The position numbers were made by a program, and so were the translations under genes. Positions 18,232 through 30,400 of a stretch of 54,453 nucleotides of DNA are shown here, piece by piece. The number at the start of each line of letters is the position of its first letter. Position 1 is the stretch's first letter. Source of the stretch: Branchiostoma floridae (lineage: Eukaryota; Chordata; Leptocardii; Amphioxiformes; Branchiostomatidae); the NCBI RefSeq assembly GCF_000003815.2, contig NC_049993.1, forward strand, positions 5,305,997-5,360,449, read 5' to 3'. Below the pieces are notes generated by a model, which worked only from the letters and a program-made list of their open reading frames with translations, was not told the DNA's origin and ran no database searches.

Positions 18232-21200
18232 GTAACAAACACTGACGGAAGATTTTGAATTGGAGTCATATACTAGTAGTGATACATATACGTACTAGTA
18301 GTAACCTCCATATGCCCATCAGTGTCTCATCATCATTACGATAATGCCTGGACTTACAGTAAGCTTAAGTGCTGTAGTATGAGATTGTGGCACAAGGACG
18401 TCGATATCTTTCAGCGGAATAAAGTAGAACTGCAGCTAGTAAAGTAGTAAGATGCTAACTTCGTGGTGTGGGTGCTCATTACCCCATAAGATATTAACCA
18501 ATCAGCGTAGACTACTGTTTGTGCTGCGGGATTAAGCAACCTGTATCAGGGTGGTAAAAAAATCTGCCTGCATGATAAATATTAATTATTGGTGATGAAA
18601 ATTCATGTTTGGCTGCTTATTAACCCAATTAATTTCGAATCGTCACCATTAAATTTCTTATAGTTCTGATGTTATGTTGTTATGATGTTATCTTTTGTGA
18701 TGCTAGGAGGGGAGCAGTTTTCTTTTTCTAACGTGGAGAAATTTGGGCCTCTTTAAAAAGCTCTTTTCTTTCGCAATACATTGTAGTACAAGAAAAGGTT
18801 TGAAATAAACAGTTTGTATGAAAGAACTTGTATGAAATACTACACGTCAAACCACGTTTAGCATGTAGTATTTACAAGTACATGCACACAGGTAGCTTCT
18901 TGTACCACTCTTTCTATGTATTTTCAAAAGGGTGGGCACCAGCTAATACTAATTGTGCTAATTGCTGATCAGCAATTTAATGTTCCCGCGCAGCAAACAT
19001 TGCTGCTGTATGTGCTACGGAAGGTACTGGACACTGCATGCAGCATTTATTTCACTGGCTGCTAGAGGTCTCTCTTAAACATCCAATGTAGAATCGTGCT
19101 GGTAATATCATTGTTGTGCCGTTCTTTTCCAATCCGCTTAATGACGCCCTTTACACGTAGGGAATTGGCCGACAATGGATTGTCCGGGCTGTAGCCATCA
19201 TGTTTCCTTTCATTGGGCGAAGAGAAGTGCAGAAAATACACAACGCAGGTAAATTTCATGAATTGGAATATCTTCTGGTTGCTTCTATTTTTTCAAAACT
19301 AACTACGAATCATCTTCTTGAAATGCCATGAGCGTAGCACTTACTAGCATTCCAACCATGTAGTTATTTGCATTTTCGCGCCTTGACCATGTGCAGCTGC
19401 CTGCCAATTTCAGTTTCAGAGTATTGAGATTCCTGTTTCCTTTGGCTTCAAAGATAACTTAAGTCGATAGTTTTCTCGGCGCAGCTTCTTAAATCCATCG
19501 GCCAGCAGCGGCTTATAGAAGTTCGAAGTTTCAGCGTCCCTTTCCGCGCAGTCACCGTAACATCTATCGGTTCTACGTGAGGCGGTACACGGGTGCAGGC
19601 AAACGACTTTGACTTTTGTATCGGAAAATGACAAAAACTCTGAGCAAAACGATCCATTAGTACGAAAACATCCTCACAAGTTGTGAAGGCTCGTTTACGC
19701 TAGCCCACGAGGATTAGTCAACTCTAATCTCAACAGAAACTTTACAGTTTGCGTGGTCTTGAATAGGCCAATGAAGTACGCTATGTACATGTGGCGCTGT
19801 ATACATTACTAGTATTGCCTTGTAAGTATGTCTGATGTGCGGTCGTTCTTTTAGTGATTTAGAAACTTCTTCAACATTATGAACCTATTCGTGGCGTTGA
19901 CATATACTCAAGATCAAAACTAAGTATCTGATGCTTGATACATACATCTGCAAAATGAATACATTGTACTAGTATTTACGTTAAGACACTTTTTATAAGC
20001 GTTTCCGACCTATGCTAGCTTTAAAGGTATCTCGGGCTTAAGTACAACATAGATAGCATTGTATGTGAAGCCATTCAGCTGTATTTCAGGGGTATATATT
20101 TGCCATGCCTTATAAATAGTTGTGGCATAGTTGTCCACTGCCAGCACACAACAAAAGCAGACTCTTGGCACCGAACCACATCGGAACATCGGAAATCCAT
20201 CTATCATAACTTCGCCGCACCGAAAAGATTACAAACCAAGAAATTGGGCAATGAATACAATTTTCCGCTTGTAGCTGCTGTCCGGTTTTCAATTTTCGAA
20301 TTATGTTCCACTCGATTGAAAACCGACTAGTATCATATAAGATTGATTGTTTTTGGTGTTTTGTGTGATATATTAGAAACTCTTATATGGAAGACACTAT
20401 TGTTGGACAAACTTGACTCACACACACAAACGAAAAGAAGTATTGCAGTTGACGTTATCAGAGGCCAAAATAAGAATCCAACTAAACTTCTACACACCTA
20501 ATTTCCCGTGAATTCACAAATCTCATGACTTGTGAGGCCAGCTGCAGTGCTATTGCTTCGCTGCGCACGCTATCAATAATGCTAACTTCCACTCGAAGTT
20601 TGACGCGCATATAGCGTTGTCTGCGTAAATCCGACTTCGATACCATGGTGGAAACAAAAGGACCAATGTAAGCTCAATCAAGTCCGATCGTTGAAGTGAA
20701 AACTTTGCGTTACAACTTTAGGACGTCATAAACAAGAAAGTTTGATAGAAGGAACAAAAACAGAATGCAGAGTAAGCACGCACAATTTGCCTTATAGGCG
20801 AATTGTGTGATTGATGTAACTCTTAGGAACGAATAATGTTATTTTGGTTTGCAAACATCCTCTATCTAAGACCTAAGACAGGTTACTGCAGTATCTTACG
20901 TCGATACTGGAGGGCGCTGTTTATATTATAACCTAAGTACACTTTCTGCACACGTTTACAAAAAATAACATATCCATCTATAACGTTATGTACAGACGAT
21001 ACATACAATCCTGATTAAAAAATCGATTTCAGACTGTAGCATACTTGCAACATATAAGCATATGAATATTTGTACCATGTAAATATTTATGACATGTTTA
21101 CAAGAAGATATCAATGGGCGAGAAATGTAAAAGCTCATTTGGCTTTACCAAACGATTTTTAATATTGAAAATTAGAATGAAAATCCCTCTATCATTGAAA

Positions 21201-21300
21201 GATGTTATGTGGGAGACAGTCAAGCAAAGTTACGAACAAAACATTGGATTTATCAGTAACACGATATTAATTTGCAAATGCCCAAAGTGTATAAAACTGG
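18232..21300. other. Intergenic stretch
   Basis: About 3 kb with no confident gene. An 18-bp palindrome aattgctgatcagcaatt lies at 18960-18977. Two overlapping minus-strand frames of 69-72 codons at 19416-19657 sit in a CpG-richer patch but show no known domain. A second patch at 20200-20660 is similar. The rest is AT-rich. Confidence 0.4.
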
Positions 21301-21386
21301 CGCGAAAACTGCACGTGGGCCAAGTTTTCAGCTGGTAGCTTCACGAGGTGCATTGTGGGCGATTTCATCTGCTCCGAGGAACCAAA
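21301..21386 (+). promoter_or_regulatory. TXNDC12: TXNDC12 proximal promoter / 5' UTR with ERSE-II-like box
   Basis: On the minus strand, 21324-21314 reads CTTGGCCCACG, one mismatch from the ER-stress element ERSE-II (ATTGG-N-CCACG); cacgtg overlaps it. A gcattgtggg block at 21351-21360 resembles the ZNF143/Staf half-site seen in many housekeeping promoters. CpG density rises from here to about 22100. No TATA box is obvious. The transcription start is not known. Confidence 0.4.
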
Positions 21387-21474
21387 ATGGCGTCAAGTTT
21401 GATTGTGAGTTTGGCGGTTCTGGGCTGTTTGTCGGTGTTAGGCTGTGCAGGGGACGATCAGAACAAGGGAAGGG
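21387..21474 (+). CDS. TXNDC12: TXNDC12 exon 1 (signal peptide)
   Basis: ATG at 21387 in context accaaaATGg, a good vertebrate-type start. 29 codons plus one base. The hydrophobic core spans residues 5-19. Confidence 0.78.
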
Positions 21475-24400
21475 GTGAGTACGAGACATGATCTTTTAAT
21501 CTAGCATAGGATCAGGTTGGATTATCGTGTTGTGTCGCTATCGTGCTCGGGAGGCCTCCCCGTGCGCTCGACGCGCGCGGTGCCACGTCCACTCGCGCGG
21601 CGTTTGGCCTTTGGACCGAGCCGATCGAAAATTCCGAAGTTGATCTTGACGTGGGTAGATGTTGTCCACCGCCCGATCGATGTGTTTCCGCGTGAAATAG
21701 GAGACCAGGGTTAAAAGGGGCACGGCTACCTTTTAGATGCCATTCCCTGAGTCTCATAAAATTTGTCACAAGGAGACGGGATCCCATTCCTTTCGCACCG
21801 GGCAGTGTTGGTGAAATCCACACGATTTCGGCCTACGCGGATGTAAGTTTCACAGTACCATCCCACGACATCTCGCCTATCATTCCTCGCCAAATGTTGC
21901 AGTAGTGAAACAGCAAATATCAGGACATGATTTTACCTCTGTGTTAGCGTAAATAGGTCTATATCCAGGCCGTGGTACCTTATGTAGGCGGCGGGGCAGG
22001 ACCTCTTCCTTCCCGAGCACCAAACCGACACGTCACGATTTAGGCATAAACCCGGAAGTACCGCACTCGCCCAATTTCTCAAGCCTAGTCAAGGACCCTT
22101 GCCCAAAATTTACACGTAAAACCATCAACGACCATGGACTTTGATTACAGTACTTATGATGGATTTATGTTTTTGAAGATTTGAAAAAAACAAACAAAAA
22201 AAAACCAGCAACATTTAAACAGATTTGAGGTCTGAGTTAGCCTAATAACTGTTCAGTCATCCTAACTCAAAACAGGAACCGGCGAAGTTATGTAAACATC
22301 ATGCACACATCAGTAAAGCAGCAATTGAAAGAGATGCAACAGCAGTCTGGGGTTTAAGTATTAACCACTGCAGCACGCGCCATGTGGCATCTTAAATCCC
22401 TAAATGAATGACTCAGGCACAACACAGGAAAGACTGGGTGTTGTGATTGATAACAGGTTCACAGCAGTTATAACCAACAGGAGAGTGTTCCCCTCACAAC
22501 TTTAAGTCTTAAAGCAGTAGCATGTCGTCTCTGAGGTCTTCAGGTCTGTAGCTCAGCCAGGCATGGCTTAGGGAATTCTCGGTCGGCTGAAAGGCAATCA
22601 CATTTCCAACAGAGAGATATGAAACATTAAAATCTCTTGCTGAGAGTCACTGAATCAAACTGCCTGCAGGGCCAAAAACTGTTTCCTTTGTTGTTGTTGA
22701 TTCAAGAGTTATCAATTACTGAAATAGTTTGCAATAGAGGAACGTTAAATTATTTTGTAATGACAATGGTACATGCTTTTGTTATGCTGTATTGGATGGT
22801 ATGATAATCTTATAATCTATTGAATGTGTTATATAATAATCTTATCTGTAGCCTGCCATGGGCTTGTCTCTGCGTGACCTGGTTTCCTGCTAGGCAGTGC
22901 CCGTAGCACTCATGCGAGACCTTTGTGATGGAATTTTGTGGAGATGAATTATTTCCTTTGTTGCGCTGTACTCATCAGAAATTGAAGCTGAGCTTGGATT
23001 ATTGAACCCCGCGACCCACCAATTTTCAGATGTAATCAACAGTCCCAGGGAAGGGGTCAGGTTTGTGTGGCGTGTCTGGATGAATTCTTCTCTGCATATT
23101 TTTGCTTGTTTCTTCATACATCCAGACATTGGGCTTGTCTCCCATTCGGAATGAATGGTGGTCACAATTTGCTCTCGGTAGATTAACCAACTACCCAATT
23201 CTTGGAGTGGTTTTCCAGCCGGTATAAGAGAGGCTGAGTGAAATATTACGCAGGCGATCGCTGGCGTCTGGTGAATACAAATCTTTTGATGTCTGTGAAT
23301 GATGCACGTCACACATTCAAGCGAAGTATTGAAGATGAATGGCTTTGATATGCCTGCTCGCCAAAGCTCATATGAGTTTTTTCTTCATAGAAAAGCACAA
23401 CAGAGAAACTGGCAGTCATTTAGATGGATAGGATTGGAGCCCATTTCGATATCTCAGCTTGCAGGGCTCTGGAATGTATTGACTATTTACTAGGAATCAT
23501 GCACATCGCTGCCTTGCTTTATATGCAGATGGTAGGGTGGTTGTGCTGTAGTGCATCTAAACTGTACCAGCGTGGGGATGATTTAATCCTGGTATGATGA
23601 ATTGTTAACAGTTGGCACTGATATGATACCAGACAAGATAGCGGTACTTTCCTTCTGTTGTATGACAGGTGTGTTATGGTTCCTTTTGCCACCTGTCCAT
23701 AAACAAGTGGTTTTGCAGCAAAGCCTGTGTTTAGGGAATAGGCAATGATTAAGGGTTGCTATGGCAGTATCGGCCCATATGGTATCCCAGTGGTGAACGA
23801 GTGTATGTGGTATGTACTTGCTGTAAAGACATATACTTGATCTGTTTTATTTGTTGCATCACTCAGTCTCTATAGATAATTAATTTCTGATATACATGTA
23901 AAAAAGTGTTTTAAGTTTATAGCAGGATAAAGCAAGGACCTTTTATCAACATGAGATGTACATGTACATGTACATGTACATGTGTGTATTCTGCCATGTG
24001 AGACACTATAGAGGTAAATGTTGTATTGCTCTGGAAAAAAGGATTGAGATTACTCCAGGCTTTTAGGTTTTGTTTCGGGTTGGCTGCAGCCATCTTGAAA
24101 CTATTGCGCTGCCCAATTGGGATTCATTTGGGCAAATGGGAGCTGACGTCCCCGGGGAGGGATACAATAGTGCAATATCCTGTGATTGAAATTGCAGAGT
24201 GTAGAATGGAAGTTGTTTTCAAGCCGGCAATACGCCGAGGTAATGGTTGAAAGCCAAGTGGACTGTAGCTTTGATGGGTTGACAGCCCCTAAGATAGAGC
24301 GGCTGAGGTAGAGACATTTCTTGAGAGCACGGAGGGTTGAAAGAACGTAGTGCACACTGTGTTGAGCCTTTTATCTTGTAGGCACACATTATCGGCGAAA

Positions 24401-27400
24401 GACCACCTTGTTTTTTATGCTTTTAGATCCAGGGGAGAAAACTGAAAGCCGCCTCGCACTTCTTTGTTGGGTGTTGAACTCTTGAAGGAGCTTTCAAAGT
24501 GAAGGTCATATTTCTTTCAAGCTTATTCTTTTTGCTTAGTCATATGGTGATTTGTCAGCATATTCAGCAGGGGTGTTTTGTTAATGGGGCGGCTTATTTT
24601 AAGTAAGAAGAGGAACTTCTTGAAGATTGTTATGTACAGCACATGTCAAAAGCCTGTCACGTTCTTGCATTATTTCCCTTCCGAATGACATCTGTTTGCA
24701 AGTTTTATCCATGTGGAAAGTAGAATATTTGTATCTTTGACCACCATGTTAATACATATATGTATTATATACAGGTTAACGGTTGGCATAGCATTGTGTC
24801 ATCTTGGTTTATAAGAACATTTCCAGTTTACGAGCAGACAAGCAAAGGTTTTCATATGCTAGGAAAGGTTGGGTAACAGGTTATGAATATCAATAGAGCA
24901 CTTTGTCCATTTTGCACGGCCCAAACTGTTCGAGGTGACAGCATTTTGAGTCATCTGAATTCTAAGACGGTAGTGTACATCTACACCCTAATGGTAATGA
25001 TCAGTTTTATGGATTAGTGCAAGCCGATCCTTGACGAGGTGCCCAGCATATTCAATGCCATCTCCTACAAAATATTTCTACTAATAGCTGGGGAAATCTT
25101 GGCAATCGGACAAGGAAATATTGGCTGTTGAGTGAAATTATCGGCAAACGGATACAAGTCGATCGTACAGTTGCAATGTTTTATTCATGTTTGGCCACAA
25201 CTTTTTTCGTTTGTAACACTAGTTTTCAGTGGATATACCTGCTATTTGCCACAAAATACATGTTTACGTAAACTTTTGCAGGAAAGTTAAATGTACAGGT
25301 CAGGTCAGTCAAAATTGTATGAAACATTTGTCATGATTTGTGTATGTCAGGTTGCATGAATCTGATACTTGTTCAGACCTCGGTCGAGTGCTATTAGCTT
25401 TAAGTTCATGTATGATGAACACTGTATGTCTAACACTTGTATCATATTGCTTTACAAGAGAGCATACTTGTACATAACGTACATCTACCTTGGATCCAGC
25501 TACTTTGATAAATTTATAGTCTAAGGCCTTCCTTTGTTGTTTATTCTACTATATGAACCTGACATTAAGGTACTTTATGGCATGTTTATGATGCTCAACG
25601 GTTCAGACATATAAAATTTATCACCACAGCTATGTCAGGGGACGTCAAAGGGGTTGGGATAGACTTTATGACAAAGCCATATCTTTTATGTTGTAGATAA
25701 AATATATATGTGTCTTCAGATGGCAAGGATATTGTGATTATTCTGCAATTGATGAGCACCTGAGTACGCATTGTTGGACTGAGGTTTTTCTTGTGTTATC
25801 CTATTTGATATACATTTTTAGGGACACTGTAAAAAGGAAAGGAATATATCATCTGTAGTGGATTCAAAAGGCGCAATATCATATACAAGCTTCTTTGAAT
25901 TTCTCGTCATATTATATGTATACTGCTTCATATTGTTTTATCATGTAATGTTACATACCAGTGTGCAGCTGGTGTCTATAAAATACCTCTATCATCATTT
26001 TTTCATGCATGAAAGTGATAAAAACAAATGAGAAAATTTGAAATTTCATCCCAAAGGCTCTCATGAAATTACTGCAGCGATCCCTGATTGCCAGATGATT
26101 TAGTTTACTGAATTTATGTTTGCAAACTTTGTTAAAAGTTCTTATTGTGGCTGAGTTATATCATTGTGAGGAGGTTATGGAATTAAAAACATTCCTTAGT
26201 GCACATTTAGCCACAAGCAATTTTGAACCTGACTTTGGGAGAAATGTTCATTCATTTATTCAGGTCATCCCAGGAGGATAATAAAACGTGCTTGTGGGTT
26301 TTGATTTGATTACTGTGATGTGGCCGTAGCTTCCTCTGACATTATTCTATGTAATCAGGGCTCCTAATAAAACTGATTGAAGCATTTTTTTAGAATTGTA
26401 AAAATAATGGTCCTGTGCTTAATGGCAAATGAAGCTTAGTGATCAAAATGGCACACATCAATGTAAAATCTGAGGGGTGGAGGAGTATATCAGTACTGGT
26501 GGTTTTGATATGAAGGTACGCAAGCCTGTTTGGTGCATTGTTCATTATATATAACTTTATTGCACAACAGTTGTACGAGGTGCAAAGTATGGCATCTACA
26601 TAACTACAGTTCTATAGCTTAACTAACTAATACAGGAGTTGTAGTATGGGATAAGCTTCTTACAATCATTGGAAGCTTTTACAATCAGTTGAGGAGTTTC
26701 TAATATCCAAACCTTCTTTGATATATTTTCCTATATCTGCCATGCAGGGATTGTCACATGTCATGATGTATTTGAATTTGCACTTCAGGTCCATTGAGAT
26801 AAATCCTTGTGTATAAAATGACAACCCTTTGTATAGAGAATTGCGTATTTCAGAATATTTGGGACATACAATCATAAAGTGATATTCGTCTTCAATTAAC
26901 TCTGGACAGAATGGACAAACCCTCTGATCGATAGGAATTTTTTTGAATCTCCCGGTTTCTATATTTAATTTGTGACAGTCAATTCTGAGTTGTGTGATTG
27001 CCCTACGAACGTCAAGGCTCTTTATGGTTGAAATGTATATTATATATACCAAGGACAGAGTCGCCCAAGGCAATAAAAACAGATGGGAAACACCTTGTAC
27101 ACCAAAAAGCATAGCAAGGGTTTTAACAGAGTCACTTTAAAGGTTATGATAATGGTAACACTTGTACAAACTTAGAATAAAAGATGGTAAAGTGAAAGGA
27201 TCTCCCCCCAGTGATCCCTGTCCTGCTAACAAGACTCGGCTTCCGTAAACGGTAAAGTTTTATTGGCAGTCAGAGGCGGCGGCAGCAAATTTCGCTTGGG
27301 GGGGCGACCCTTTACTGACAGAATTTTGCCGCACATGTAGTGCCGAAGGCACTACCTGTCGCGCCGGAGGCGCGACCATCCTAGGGGGATCCGGGGGCAT

Positions 27401-30400
27401 GCTCCCCCGGGAAAATTTGAAATCTTGACCCTCTAAAACGCCATTTCCTGCGTTTTGACGGGCACATTTTGCTGCTAGACTAAGCTAACTTTGATGACAA
27501 TTCTGTTAGAAAGACACATGGTTTTAGCGAGGGCGATGCCCAAAAATATATTCACGATTTCAAGTGCGGAAGGTGCAAGCTGTAGCAAGGTTGGTCTGGG
27601 GAAATTTTAAAATCTGCACCCTCTGAAACCCCATTTTCTGTATTTTGAGGGACAAATTTTGCTGAGGGACTATGCTAAATCTAATGCCATTTTTGTCAAA
27701 GAAAGATGTTTGAGGGCGATGACCCACGCCTCAACAAATTTTCACCATGTCGTTGTGAGCGCCGGCACAATTAGTCATCCGCGGCTAGGGAGGTCCGGAG
27801 AAAATTTTGAAATCTTGACCGCCTAAAACGTCATTTCCAGCATTTGAGGGCCACATTCTGCTTGTAAACTAAGCTAAGTATGCTAGCAAAATTTCTATTA
27901 GTTTAAAAGTTTTTTGAGAGCGACGCTCCCGCAACATATTGTCCTGCGCCGACATGGCCGAAGACGCGGGCCGTCACAAGGGACTCTGGCGAAATTTTGA
28001 AATCGGGACTCTCTGAAACGTCATTTCTTGCGTTTTCAGGCGTAAATTTTGCCGTTAGACTAGCTTGATTTAAAGAAATTTCCATCATCAAAAAAATACA
28101 CAAGGTTTCAGCTTGATTTTCTGGGGGGGCGACGCCCCCCCAACATATTTTTCGGGGGGGCAGCCGCCCCCCTTGCCCCCCCGGTGCCGCCGCCACTGGC
28201 AGTGATAGCGATCAGTGGGAGCAGACTAAAGCTAACAAGGCTGGTGTACCTTTGCCAAATAAAATAAATCTTTACAAAAGTAAAACTTTCAGATTTATTA
28301 TGCAAATAATGCATACTCACTTACATAAATCATATCAGTTGATAGTCTTCTCTGTCCAAATAATTCAACTAGTTTGAAGCAATAAAAGTCTTATTACTGT
28401 ATAGGAAAGAATGCCATTGTAACATTTTTTTAGATAAATACATTATATTGAAGTTACTAGAATTACGTGGCAGAATTCAATGATAATAGTGGATGTTACA
28501 TTGTGCATGCATGTAGAATCTAAAATGGTGCAGATTTTAGATATTCAAATATCAAAATTTTTTTGAGATTTGCATCATATATTTATTGACTGCCATCTTT
28601 GCCCAATTCCTTGCACTATGAGCGATAGGAAATGTGCCCAACTGTGCACATAAATAACTGTAAGATTCATATCTCATACATGTACCTTAGATGTAGAGCA
28701 AAAGAAATCTGCTTCTTGTAAGAATATAGATTGAAGTAGGCTGTACCTAATCTCCAAGCAGATATTGCATGGGAAGATTGCCAAGTTCTTTGCTTGCCAC
28801 ATTTATCTGGCTGATTTCCTTGTCAGATAGCCAAGAAATGTTACAGGTCTTCCCTCCTACCAAACTCTTCTCGGTTTTTAAGCTTTAGCCGGTCTCATGC
28901 CCCCGCCCCCTTGCATTGGTGATGACCTTGAAGTTTACAGTTGCCATTGTGAGTCCGAAAGTTCAATTCTTGTAAGATAGCCAAGAAACGTTACAGGTCT
29001 TCCCTCCTACCAAACTCTTCTCCATTTTTAAGCTTTAGCCGGTCTCGTGTTCCCTAGCATTGGTGAAGACCTTGAAGTCTACGGTTGCCATTGTGAGTCC
29101 AAAAGTCCAATCTTACTTAGCTTAGACTTATCAGTTTCTGTCTTTCAGATTGCACCTGTCCTACCTACAGTAAAGAGAGAGAAGCATTATTTGAGAATAT
29201 TAGAACCAAAACACACATCTCTCTTACTGGTATTCAGAACAATATTGTCACCATACTGCTATAATAAAGTCACATTATGCACCTACGTAGGTCAATTTAA
29301 TTATACTTTATTCCAAATGCGAGACCAGATCACTCATACTTGACTGTGCTGTTATTACCTCCATGAAATGTCATGGAGGTTATATTTTACCCCGCGTTTG
29401 TGTGTCTGTCTGTGTGTTTGTGTGTGTGTAAACAAGATAACTCAAGAACGGCTGGATGGATTGCTTTCATACTTGGTGTGTTGGTAGTGTGTGATGAAAG
29501 CTGGAAATGATTAGATTTTGGGCCCTCTAGCGGCTCCCCTTGGTACTGCAGCGCAACTTCCGGTTTTGCTATCTCGGTGTTCTGAACATGCTATGGTCAC
29601 GATTTTTAAGTGTTAGATAGCTCTTGTGCTCAGGAAGAAATGACATAAGTTTGGGCCCCCTAGCGTCTAGTTTTGGGATAGCAGGGGCGTTTTTGTCAAA
29701 AACTTCTGAAGAGGATAACTCAAGAAGGGAACAACGGATTTTCATGATCTTTGGTATGTAGGTACCTTAGACAATGTTGTACACGATAAGATACTAATTA
29801 TGCAAAATAGGAGTACATTTGCATAATTAATGAGAATATTCTATAATAGCAGTTTTTTCAATGTATCTCTTGTTTCAGACATGCTATGGTCTTGACATTT
29901 AGGTGGTAGATAGCTTTTAGTGCCATGACATATTGGGGCAAGTTTCCGCCCCCTAACATTTAATTGTGGAACTGCAGGGGCATTTTTGTCAAGACACTTC
30001 AAAGAGGATAACTGCAGAAAGGAACGACGAATTGGCATCATTTTAGGCATGCAGGTAGCTTGGGCAAAGATGTTCATAATGATATGCATGTTATGCAAAT
30101 GAGGACTTAATTTGCATAATTAATGAGGAAATTGTATAGTTCCATTGTTTTCAATAACTGGACCTCAATACATGCATGTAACACATGTTAATTATGATAG
30201 GTGGAATATAAGCAGATACCAAATATGGTAATGAGGAACTTATTTGCATAATTTATGCAAAAATTGCAAAACCACTTTATGATTAATAATGGGAATTTTA
30301 TAATTGTGACATGTGTATGTTAGTCAATGATGAACAACACCATGCATAAATTATATTAATGTGTTAGTCAATTGCATGAAATTTACGAAAGCTCTAAATT

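Noticed and set aside
20920-20945. CTCF-like GGAGGGCGCTG string
   Set aside because: Only a partial core match; too weak to call.
14156-21386. Hidden LRR exons that would make the channel gene a normal LRRC8
   Set aside because: No leucine-rich repeat frame was found on the + strand, and exon 8 ends in a stop with no donor.
22890-23312. 140-codon minus-strand ORF in the TXNDC12 intron
   Set aside because: No recognised motif and no supporting context. Kept only as a note.
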